Assembly: GCA_963839525.1 (NCBI GenBank) | Contig: CAWIVJ010000012.1 | Location: 1-5,546 of the forward strand | Direction of reading: 5' to 3' | DNA: 5,546 nucleotides | Source: CAWIVJ01 sp963839525 | Lineage (GTDB): Bacteria; Cyanobacteriota; Vampirovibrionia; Gastranaerophilales; Gastranaerophilaceae | In this document: piece after piece, positions 1 to 5,516 of the stretch | How the letters are laid out: each line of letters begins with the position of its first letter | Numbering within the stretch: position 1 is the stretch's first letter | Notes under the pieces: model-generated | Told to the model about the DNA's origin: nothing | Database searches by the model: none | Seen by the model: the letters and a program-made list of their open reading frames with translations, nothing else | Translations under genes and position numbers: made by a program

Positions 1-277
1 ACCTATAGTCGTTGCTTACAGCAGCGTAGTGAATGGTACCTCCTGGTTCACCTGATGGCCATTGTCCGAAGACTCGGTTGAGCCACATGTAGATGAGTGT
101 GGATTGACCGACGCCGACTGGATTTGGAAGCGAAGCGATGTAAGCGTTTGTTGTAATGTCTAGTGGTGGAGTGTCAGCGCTAGCGGCCGGGATCATCATT
201 GTTATTGATGTTGCAGTTGAGATGGCGAGAAGAATAACCAAAGCTAAAGCTGCATTTTTACTTTTAGAAAAGTGCAT
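1..277 (-). CDS. Secreted surface protein, N-terminal part (paralogue of the 2728-5340 gene), truncated by window edge
   Basis: Reading the minus strand from ATG at 277 gives 92 uninterrupted codons that run off the left edge. Residues 1-34 form a signal peptide: a short basic start (MHFSKSK), a hydrophobic core (ALALVILLAI) and a probable cleavage after ASA at about residue 34. The first mature segment (DITTNAYIA, then PNPVGVGQST, then WLNRV) matches the same segment of the large minus-strand protein starting at 5340 almost residue for residue, so the two are paralogues. In that protein this part begins an Ig-like domain ahead of a beta-propeller. Whether this one also carries the propeller cannot be seen. 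The start is supported by a Shine-Dalgarno-like AGGAG and a TATA box upstream. The protein is probably exported and exposed at the cell surface. Its molecular function is unknown. Confidence 0.85.
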   Translation of the reverse strand, partial: MHFSKSKNAALALVILLAISTATSITMMIPAASADTPPLDITTNAYIASLPNPVGVGQSTLIYMWLNRVFGQWPSGEPGGTIHYAAVSNDYR

Positions 278-289
278 TTTTTCTCTTTT

Positions 290-294
290 CTCCT
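290..294 (-). promoter_or_regulatory. Ribosome binding site for the 277 gene
   Basis: The minus strand reads AGGAG within AAAAAGGAGAAAAGAG, 12 bases before the ATG at 277. The spacing is slightly long, but this is the best match to the anti-Shine-Dalgarno sequence nearby and it supports the chosen start. Confidence 0.6.
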
Positions 295-329
295 TTTTCT
301 CGGTAAAAGTTATTGATTAGTGAAGCCCG

Positions 330-337
330 TATTTAAG
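330..337 (-). promoter_or_regulatory. Archaeal TATA box for the 277 gene
   Basis: The minus strand reads CTTAAATA, close to the archaeal TATA consensus. It lies about 55 bases upstream of the ATG, so transcription starting some 25 bases downstream would give a leader of roughly 30 nt containing the ribosome binding site. The element resembles the TTTTAAATA box of the paralogous gene at 5340. Confidence 0.6.
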
Positions 338-375
338 CATTTATTAAGATAATAAATCCCGGAAATAAATCGCCA

Positions 376-386
376 TTTTGTCAAAA
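376..386. repeat. Small inverted repeat TTTTGtCAAAA in the divergent promoter region
   Basis: Five-base arms TTTTG and CAAAA are separated by one T, about 40 bp upstream of the TATA box of the 277 gene and about 130 bp before the HTH homology of the plus-strand regulator. It resembles the TTTTGCAAAA palindromes at the start of the paralogous surface gene (5322-5368), differing by one inserted central base. A regulator site is possible, but the element is short in AT-rich DNA. Confidence 0.3.
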
Positions 387-493
387 AAGTAGCCTGTTTG
401 AGCAATACTGTTATTCGCAAAAGTCTCTGAAAAAGGGTAAAATAGAAAGAATTATACAGTCATTAATCGTTATCAAAGAGTCAATCAATTCAA

Positions 494-500
494 AAGGGGT
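494..500 (+). promoter_or_regulatory. Shine-Dalgarno-like AAGGGGT ahead of a lost start codon
   Basis: AAGGGGT lies just upstream of the point (about 511) where homology of the first regulator begins. The in-frame codons around and after it are GTA (499), TTA (502), GTC (505) and TTA (508). Each is one substitution away from GTG or TTG, but none is a canonical start. The ATTATACA at 451-458 could be a matching TATA-like box. Both assignments are inferred from position only. Confidence 0.3.
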
Positions 501-576
501 ATTAGTCTTATCAATTCGAATTACTGCTATTCAGGCTAAAATTCTCAAAGAGTTAATAGTTGATGGACGAAAGAAC

Positions 577-1482
577 GTGAATGAAATAGCCCAAAAAATA
601 GGTTCACGTAAAGAAACAGTAAAAATTAACTATCAAAAATTGAAAAAAGCAGGTATAATCAAAGGATCAACAATCCATATTAATTACAGACTTTTTGGTT
701 TTGAGGCAGTTGCAAACATCTTAGTAACTGTTAAACCAGAACAAGCAGACCAGCTGCTTGAATACTTGAAAGGAGTACCAGAGGTCTATGCCTTTTACAC
801 TAGAGGAATTAAAGACAAAATAGGAATGATTACAACACTAAGAACTCTCGAACAACTGAATACTATTAAAGATACCATAAAAAGAATGTTTTCTGTTTCT
901 GAAATGAAAACCATCATCTGGACAGACGTAAGAGAGATGAACGAAAACTTAGCAATAATTGACGATAATCGAAAAAAAGCCAATGAACCAAAAAGTAATC
1001 GAACTAAAATTAATTTTTCGAAGAGCATCATTGATGAAATAGACCAAAAAATGGTAGACAAACTCGCGGAGGATGGCAAGATATCAATGCAGTTGCTCGC
1101 AAAAAAAATCGGCATCTCAACTGCGACTGCTAGAAGAAAATTTGAAAATTTAAAGAATATTGGTGCATTAAAAGTAACAATTCAAATCGACCCTGCAAAA
1201 ATTGGCTATCAGGCATTATGCATCTTCTTTATAGTTGCCTCTGAGAAAGAAGGGTCACAAATTATCAAGAAAATTAGCGCAATACCTGACGTCATAAGCA
1301 TTATGAAAACAACCGGTGATTATGATTTTGAAATATATGCAATGATTCAGAATTTGGAGCAATTGCTGTTTATCCAAGACGAGATTGGAAGAATCGAAGG
1401 GATAAATAACATAGAAACCGACATATCGAGACTGTTGTTTGATAAATGGCCCTCTCCAAAACAATATATTTCCACATTCTAA
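577..1482 (+). CDS. Double-length Lrp/AsnC-like transcriptional regulator (HTH-RAM-HTH-RAM), 5' end doubtful
   Basis: Likely a DNA-binding regulator built as two fused Lrp/AsnC units. Numbering from the GTG at 577 (301 residues), the remainder of the first winged HTH is 1-30 (IAQKIGSRKETV, ending GIIKG). A first RAM-like ligand/oligomerisation domain follows at about 41-120, then a polar linker at 121-148. The second HTH is about 150-200 (DEIDQKMVDKLAEDGKIS, LAKKIGISTATARRKFENL, GALKV), and the second RAM-like domain is 208-285, with a tail containing KWPSPKQYISTF. HTH helix 1 is missing from this start. Reading upstream in the same frame supplies it (QAKILKELIVDGR, 532-570), and the frame is open back to 337, yet it has no ATG, GTG or TTG. 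The true 5' end is therefore a lost or non-canonical start near 499-514. The next gene is a tandem homologue. Siroheme decarboxylases (AhbA/B, NirD/L) share this fold, but no haem-enzyme signature was recognised. The ligand and targets are unknown. Confidence 0.8.
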   Translation: MNEIAQKIGSRKETVKINYQKLKKAGIIKGSTIHINYRLFGFEAVANILVTVKPEQADQLLEYLKGVPEVYAFYTRGIKDKIGMITTLRTLEQLNTIKDTIKRMFSVSEMKTIIWTDVREMNENLAIIDDNRKKANEPKSNRTKINFSKSIIDEIDQKMVDKLAEDGKISMQLLAKKIGISTATARRKFENLKNIGALKVTIQIDPAKIGYQALCIFFIVASEKEGSQIIKKISAIPDVISIMKTTGDYDFEIYAMIQNLEQLLFIQDEIGRIEGINNIETDISRLLFDKWPSPKQYISTF

Positions 1483-1520
1483 GAAAAATAACTCGCTCTA
1501 TTCGAAATTTATTCCAATAT

Positions 1521-1530
1521 TTGATATAAC
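1521..1530 (+). promoter_or_regulatory. Weak TATA-like element before the second regulator
   Basis: TTGATATAAC lies in the 82-base gap between the two regulators. Initiation about 25 bases downstream would place the transcript start just before GTG 1565, giving a nearly leaderless mRNA. That would fit the absence of a Shine-Dalgarno motif there. The match to the consensus is poor, and co-transcription with the first regulator is equally possible. Confidence 0.2.
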
Positions 1531-1564
1531 TGAAATACCTATCAAAAAAATTAAATTCGTAAAA

Positions 1565-2308
1565 GTGTTGAAAAATCAATTGAGGTCATTGCCTGAAATT
1601 AGCGAACTGGACGCAAAAATATTGCGAGAGCTATTGAAAGATGGGCGAATGGGTTTTGATGAATTAGCCAAACAATGTGATGCGTCAACAAATAAAATTT
1701 GGAAAAGATATAAGGGTCTGGAAAAAAAAGGAGTCATTAAAGGAGCTACAACTCAAGTTAATTTTGTACATTTAGGTTATGCTGCTTTAGCTACGCTACT
1801 CATAAGTGTAGATGCTCACCAAATAAATCAAATTATGGACTACATAGGAACAATAAGTGAGATCCAGGCCTACCGCCAATACAATAGCATATACAATATT
1901 AGAGCAATAACAAACTTGCAAAATCTAAATGAATTGGATCAAGTCAAGCAAATGATAAGACAAAAACTCCCAATTGTAAATTTAAAAACCTATTTATGGA
2001 CAAGTGTCAAAAACATTCCTGAAAATCTTAACACTAATAATTCCTCAAGAGAAAACAGTACAATCTTCCAAGAACTTTCAAAATTAGTTGCGGTAGTACC
2101 AAGTGATAAAGCAAGTGTAGATGCAATAGATAAAGAATTAGTCCAAAAACTTACACAAAACGGAAGGATGTCATTCTCACAAATTGCAAAGGAAATGAAG
2201 ATAGCAACCAATACAGTTGCCAGAAGGTATAATAATCTGAGAAAAAATGGAACGATGAAAGTTTCAATCCAAGTTGATCCCAAAAACTTGGGTATTGGGC
2301 AATCTTAG
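1565..2308 (+). CDS. Double-length Lrp/AsnC-like regulator, 5' portion before a frameshift
   Basis: Tandem homologue of the preceding regulator. From GTG 1565 (247 residues) it has HTH1 at about 12-60 (ISELDAKILRELLKDGR, then LAKQCDASTNKIWKRYKGL, GVIKG), RAM-like domain 1 at 70-150, a polar linker at 151-183 and HTH2 at about 184-233 (IDKELVQKLTQNGRMS, IAKEMKIATNTVARRY). It then breaks off at VDPKNLGIGQS with a TAG at 2306. The first regulator continues here into a second RAM domain. That domain is present in the -1 frame (see 2383-2571), so the gene as written is split. The intact gene would span 1565-2571 and encode about 335 residues. GTG 1565 (or TTG 1568) was chosen because it begins just before the complete HTH. 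The frame also opens from TTG 1439, but that start lies inside the previous gene and would add about 42 residues with no family match. No clear ribosome binding site is visible. Confidence 0.75.
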   Translation: MLKNQLRSLPEISELDAKILRELLKDGRMGFDELAKQCDASTNKIWKRYKGLEKKGVIKGATTQVNFVHLGYAALATLLISVDAHQINQIMDYIGTISEIQAYRQYNSIYNIRAITNLQNLNELDQVKQMIRQKLPIVNLKTYLWTSVKNIPENLNTNNSSRENSTIFQELSKLVAVVPSDKASVDAIDKELVQKLTQNGRMSFSQIAKEMKIATNTVARRYNNLRKNGTMKVSIQVDPKNLGIGQS

Positions 2309-2382
2309 ACTTTAATTTAGCATTTGCTTCTCAGACCACCACATCATCAGCTATTATCGAATCATTCATCAAAATACCGGAT

Positions 2383-2571
2383 ATGATAATAATTACGAAA
2401 ACAAGTGGGGACTACGACATGCAATTAACAGCAATGGTAAGAGATTTAGACCAAATGTTTAGAATTCAAGATGAAATTTCGAGTATATCAAGCGTGACCA
2501 AATTTGAGGTTAGTGTGAGAAAAATTCCTGAAAAATGGCCGACTCCAATGCAAAATATTTCTACAATGTAA
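2383..2571 (+). CDS. Displaced 3' part of the second regulator (second RAM-like domain)
   Basis: This is the C-terminal domain of the 1565 gene in the -1 frame, not an independent gene. The frame is open from 2278, after a TGA at 2275-2277. It encodes KLGYWAILDFNLAFASQ, then ESFIKIPDMIIITKTSGDYD and QDEISSISSVTKFEV, ending KWPTPMQNISTM. These align in order with the end of the first regulator (KIGYQAL, SAIPDVISIMKTTGDYD, QDEIGRIEGINNIET, KWPSPKQYISTF). ATG 2383 is only an internal methionine within the domain and has no ribosome binding site. If the frameshift is real and there is no recoding, this part is untranslated and the regulator lacks its second effector domain. Confidence 0.75.
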   Translation: MIIITKTSGDYDMQLTAMVRDLDQMFRIQDEISSISSVTKFEVSVRKIPEKWPTPMQNISTM

Positions 2572-2680
2572 CTAAATTTTCCAACTTATTGCAAAAGTAA
2601 GCCCGAAAATGCATTAAAAAGACAGTAAGTAACAAGGTTTTCTGAAGCGCTGTCAACTAAATGAAGAAAAGAGAAAATAC
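2572..2680. other. Convergent intergenic spacer with no recognised feature
   Basis: AT-rich sequence lies between the end of the second regulator and the T-rich terminators. No convincing ORF, RNA gene or strong hairpin was seen on either strand. Confidence 0.5.
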
Positions 2681-2699
2681 AAAAAAACAAAAAAAGAAA
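2681..2699 (-). terminator. Oligo-T terminator of the large surface-protein gene
   Basis: On the minus strand, about 30 bases after the TAA at 2728, the sequence is CTTTC followed by two runs of seven T's separated by a G. T-rich tracts of this kind terminate archaeal RNA polymerase without a hairpin. Confidence 0.55.
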
Positions 2700-2703
2700 G
2701 AGG

Positions 2704-2729
2704 GTTTGTTGTTTTGTTTTTGTTTTCTT
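2704..2729 (+). terminator. T-rich terminator for the regulator genes
   Basis: The plus strand has T runs broken by single G's (GTTTGTTGTTTTG, then TTTTTG and TTTTC). They lie about 130 bases after the end of the second regulator and touch the stop codon of the opposing gene. With the minus-strand T tract at 2681-2699 this forms a back-to-back terminator between convergent genes. Confidence 0.45.
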
Positions 2730-5340
2730 ATGGTCGTTTTCTGAGCACTAATAATACTAAGACTAGTACGATAATGATCAAAACGAATAGACCAGCGATT
2801 GCAGGTACAAAGTACATGTCAGCTGTTGATTGTGGCGGTGCTTCTGTCGGCGCTGCTGTTGGCGCTGCTGGATCAACTGTGAAACTTGTCTCTGCGTATG
2901 ATGGCCAGTAACCGTTTGTGCCATGGAAAGTAGCAACAACCAGGTAGTCTCCAGGAATATCGGGCATCCATGTTAAAGTGTATGCTCCGCTTGCGTCAGT
3001 AGTTGCAGTTCCAATGTTGCGGTAGTTGCCGTTAGAGTCAAGGACATCGATTGTAACATCAACACCCATGAAGTTGCTTGGTAATACCTGTTGTTGATAA
3101 ACATAGCCCATCCAGCCTTTCATGCTTGCATCGGAAGCGCATGGAACGCCTTTTGTAAAGCGACTAGTCTGCTCGTTTTGTTGTGTGCCTGCGGAAACAT
3201 CGTATAGTGAACCGCGAATCACGAGGCTTGAGCCCAGTGTGCTAGCAAGTGTGGGTGCTTCTACGTTTAGAGTTGTTGGTCCTTTGCCTACGCTGTAGAT
3301 TTGGTTGTCATAGCCGTTGAACCAGGTTGCGTAACCGTCGGCAATTGCATAGCTCATGGCAAAGAACTCGCCAGTATAGCTTGAGAGAGTCCAGATTTCT
3401 TCGCCGGTTGTTGCGTTGATAGCTCGTGCTAGTGCGCCTTTGTAGATTGGGGTTTCGACTGTGTGCTCTGAAGAGGCGAGGTATACAACATCGTTGCCGA
3501 TGGCTTGAACGAATATTGGGTAGTGGCCTGGTACTTCAAAGCCGCTGTTTGTGCTGTTGCCTTCTCCGCCGTTGCCATATGTCCAGAGGAGATCGCCTGT
3601 GTTTGTATCATAGCAGTAGACTATACCTCCGTAACCCATGGCGTATAGTTTACCGTATGCTATTGTATCGGTTATGCTGCCTGAAGATGGGCTACCGTAG
3701 TAGTCAAGAGCTACTTGAGGTGGTGTTGGCCCCCACATTTTTGCGCCTGTATCTAAGTTGTAGCCGACAAAATTGTTGGTTTCTCTTAGAGTTTCAGTGA
3801 AGACTCGGTTTATTGGGTCAACACCAGATTCCATTACAGTAAGGTTGCCTGCTGGTGGCTTAAGTGTGTTTGACCATAGAAGACTGCCTTGGTGACCTTC
3901 AGCGAGACTGATGGCATAGTATGTGTAGTCATTGAAGCCCAATGTACCCATGAAAGTGGCTCCTTGGGAGGGTAATGTTCCGCTGTAGCATAGAAGTACA
4001 TCGTTGTATAATGCGCGAACCACAGTTATTGATCCTTCTGAGTTAAGAGCTGAAACTGAGACATTCCAGTCATATCGGTCGGGAGTGCTACCGTCGGTTG
4101 TGCCCGAAATGGATGGAGACAAACCAGTGTAACTCCAAAGCTTAGAGGAGTTCCATTCGGCGAGATACCAATCTGGACTACTACGCGTTCCCTTATTTGT
4201 TAAAATGAACCGTAGCTGCTCTCCCTGTGGACCAAGTGCCATTGAGTATTGATTTGCTGATGGCACACCAGTTACGTTGAACAATGGGTTTCCTGTGTCT
4301 GCGTCAAAAGCGCGTCCAAAGTTGCTTGTGAAGAGTATTGCTGGGTAAACACCGTGTTGGTTAGGATCTTGAACATCATAGATGTAGGCAAAACTGATTG
4401 CGGGAACATCATCTCTTTGCCATATGAGTTCTCCTGTTCGGAGATCAACACATGTAAGTGGTCCTGAGGCTCCGAAGAAGGACACTACGAAAGATGTTGT
4501 TTGTGTGTAGTAGAGTTTGCCGTTCACAATTAGTGGGTTTGTAAATCTTTGGTTGTATGCTGAGCCTTCGAAGTATGTGTCACCTTGGATTGCAAAGTTG
4601 TCTCCTCCAACTACTCCGCCTGTTTCATATGGTCTAGTCCACATTATGTGAGAGGTCATTGGTCCAACTGCATCTTGTGGGCTTACTAGGATACCGTTTC
4701 CGCCTGAGTTGTAACTATTTGAGAAGCCACCGTAGCCGGGTGACCCGCTGCCAAGCCAGTTAGAGGATATAGTAAACCAGTTGGTGTTCTCGCCGTATAT
4801 GGGTCGAGTCCAATACTCGGTTGGCAAAGGTGTTAGAGGCAAGTATGAAATTGCTTCTTCTTGAACAATTAGTGTTGTTGTTGCGCTGCTGGGCAAGTAT
4901 GTGTCGTTTACATATTGCGAGTTAGCATTATGGGTATAGTCGTTTATGTTTTGTCCAGGGAAATTGAAGGTAAGGTTGTATGTTCCGACTTGATCAGGGG
5001 TAAAACGATAGCCTTGGTTAGATGTTGTATCCTCGATGGTATCAAAAGTTTGGGTTGTAACTGTTCCATCAGGGGCGGTTATAGTGAGTTTGTAGTTGTG
5101 GAACCTATTTTCGTTGCCGATTGCTGCACCATCGTAGACTCTGTTTAACCATAAGTAGATAAGGCTTGACTGACCGACGCCTATAGGATTGGGGTTAGCT
5201 GCTATGTAAGCATTAGTTGTTATATCCCAAGCGGGATCATGAGCAGAAGTGGTGGGCACTAGCATCATCGAAGCTGCCATTGAAACTGTTAGCAATATTA
5301 CGATTGCAATAGAGATTTTTTTGTTTTTGCAAAATTCCAT
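2728..5340 (-). CDS. Large cell-surface protein: signal peptide, Ig-like domain, PQQ-type beta-propeller, Ig-like domain, stalk and membrane anchor
   Basis: The 870-residue protein is probably exported and anchored outside the membrane. Residues 1-33 are a signal peptide (KNKK, hydrophobic core, cleavage after TTSA). Residues 36-160 are an Ig-like beta domain (YKLTITAPDGTV, VGTYNLTF). About 230-690 is a PQQ-type beta-propeller with repeated blade motifs: LRTGELIW (300), LDTGAKMW (529), YDTNTGDLLW (577) and NATTGEEIW (642). About 695-823 is a second Ig-like domain (SLVIRGSLYDVSAG, GDYLVVATF) carrying an insertion at about 718-757 (GVPCASDASMKGWMGYVYQQ). A Pro/Ala/Thr stalk spans 824-838, a transmembrane helix 842-866, and the end is RKRP. 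Eight N-glycosylation sequons are visible (N122, 145, 355, 397, 426, 499, 595, 642). No enzyme signature was recognised, and propellers of this class usually do not bind PQQ. Adhesion or an S-layer-associated role is inference. The start is supported by AGGAG 10 bases upstream and a TATA box. The protein shares its N terminus with the 1-277 gene. Confidence 0.88.
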   Translation of the reverse strand: MEFCKNKKISIAIVILLTVSMAASMMLVPTTSAHDPAWDITTNAYIAANPNPIGVGQSSLIYLWLNRVYDGAAIGNENRFHNYKLTITAPDGTVTTQTFDTIEDTTSNQGYRFTPDQVGTYNLTFNFPGQNINDYTHNANSQYVNDTYLPSSATTTLIVQEEAISYLPLTPLPTEYWTRPIYGENTNWFTISSNWLGSGSPGYGGFSNSYNSGGNGILVSPQDAVGPMTSHIMWTRPYETGGVVGGDNFAIQGDTYFEGSAYNQRFTNPLIVNGKLYYTQTTSFVVSFFGASGPLTCVDLRTGELIWQRDDVPAISFAYIYDVQDPNQHGVYPAILFTSNFGRAFDADTGNPLFNVTGVPSANQYSMALGPQGEQLRFILTNKGTRSSPDWYLAEWNSSKLWSYTGLSPSISGTTDGSTPDRYDWNVSVSALNSEGSITVVRALYNDVLLCYSGTLPSQGATFMGTLGFNDYTYYAISLAEGHQGSLLWSNTLKPPAGNLTVMESGVDPINRVFTETLRETNNFVGYNLDTGAKMWGPTPPQVALDYYGSPSSGSITDTIAYGKLYAMGYGGIVYCYDTNTGDLLWTYGNGGEGNSTNSGFEVPGHYPIFVQAIGNDVVYLASSEHTVETPIYKGALARAINATTGEEIWTLSSYTGEFFAMSYAIADGYATWFNGYDNQIYSVGKGPTTLNVEAPTLASTLGSSLVIRGSLYDVSAGTQQNEQTSRFTKGVPCASDASMKGWMGYVYQQQVLPSNFMGVDVTIDVLDSNGNYRNIGTATTDASGAYTLTWMPDIPGDYLVVATFHGTNGYWPSYAETSFTVDPAAPTAAPTEAPPQSTADMYFVPAIAGLFVLIIIVLVLVLLVLRKRP

Positions 5341-5368
5341 TTTTAATTTTCTCCTGTTTTTGCAAAAT
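5322..5368. repeat. Direct repeat TGTTTTTGCAAAAT, two copies 33 bp apart, each holding a TTTTGCAAAA palindrome
   Basis: Identical 14-base copies occupy 5322-5335 and 5355-5368. Each contains the perfect 10-base palindrome TTTTGCAAAA (5325-5334 and 5358-5367). The upstream copy falls where transcription should start, about 25 bp from the TATA box. The downstream copy is codons 2-7 of the surface gene. The ribosome binding site and start codon lie between them. A regulator binding site is plausible but inferred. Part of the downstream copy may simply reflect coding for FCKNK. Confidence 0.55.
5351..5355 (-). promoter_or_regulatory. Ribosome binding site for the 5340 gene
   Basis: The minus strand reads AGGAG, 10 bases before the ATG at 5340. 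It decides the start codon and overlaps the end of the upstream 14-base repeat by one base. Confidence 0.7.
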
Positions 5369-5386
5369 CTAGGTCAACTAACAGGG

Positions 5387-5395
5387 TATTTAAAA
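5387..5395 (-). promoter_or_regulatory. Archaeal TATA box for the 5340 gene
   Basis: The minus strand reads TTTTAAATA, about 50 bases upstream of the ATG. The expected transcription start is near 5366, which gives a leader of about 25 nt and puts the TTTTGCAAAA palindrome directly on the initiation site. Confidence 0.65.
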
Positions 5396-5432
5396 GTTTG
5401 CAATTTCGACAAATCCTTTGCACAAAATAGCC

Positions 5433-5447
5433 AATTTTACTAAAATT
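5433..5447. repeat. Inverted repeat AATTTTAcTAAAATT upstream of the 5340 promoter
   Basis: Perfect seven-base arms surround a central C, about 40-50 bp upstream of the TATA box. The size and position would suit a dimeric regulator site, but the arms are pure A/T and could be a chance feature of AT-rich DNA. Confidence 0.35.
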
Positions 5448-5463
5448 TAGGCGATAACATTAG

Positions 5464-5516
5464 TCGCTCAATCGCTCAATTGAGTTTATTTAATCAATAG
5501 ATAATAAATCAATTGA
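5464..5516. repeat. Tandem TCGCTCAA repeat and twin TCAATTGA palindromes
   Basis: TCGCTCAA occurs twice in direct tandem (5464-5479). It overlaps the perfect palindrome CTCAATTGAG (5475-5484), whose core TCAATTGA recurs at 5509-5516. The two cores are 33 bp apart, about three helical turns. The region is non-coding upstream DNA of the 5340 gene, although it could also serve a gene beyond the right edge. Confidence 0.4.

Noticed and set aside
1439..1564. Start of the second regulator at TTG 1439
   Set aside because: It overlaps the previous gene by 44 bases and adds about 42 residues with no match to the family. GTG 1565 precedes the complete HTH.
2282..2300. Programmed -1 ribosomal frameshift in the second regulator
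   Set aside because: The C AAA AAC heptamer is imperfect and no strong downstream stem was seen. A one-base indel in the A run or a sequencing error is the simpler explanation. The idea is kept only as an alternative.
577..2571. Siroheme decarboxylase (AhbA/B, NirD/L-type) instead of regulators
   Set aside because: These enzymes share the Lrp-like fold, but no haem-pathway genes are nearby and no decarboxylase signature was recognised.
2714..2911. 65-codon plus-strand ORF rich in Gly, Ala and Val
   Set aside because: It is antisense to the stalk and membrane anchor of the surface gene and has no promoter or ribosome binding site of its own.
3426..3800. 124-codon plus-strand ORF rich in Leu, Arg and Cys
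   Set aside because: It lies antisense inside the large surface gene, whose frame is convincingly coding. The composition is that of an antisense shadow frame.
5249..5443. 64-codon plus-strand ORF over the surface-gene start
   Set aside because: It runs antisense through the signal peptide and promoter, and its hydrophobic content is the mirror of the signal-peptide region.
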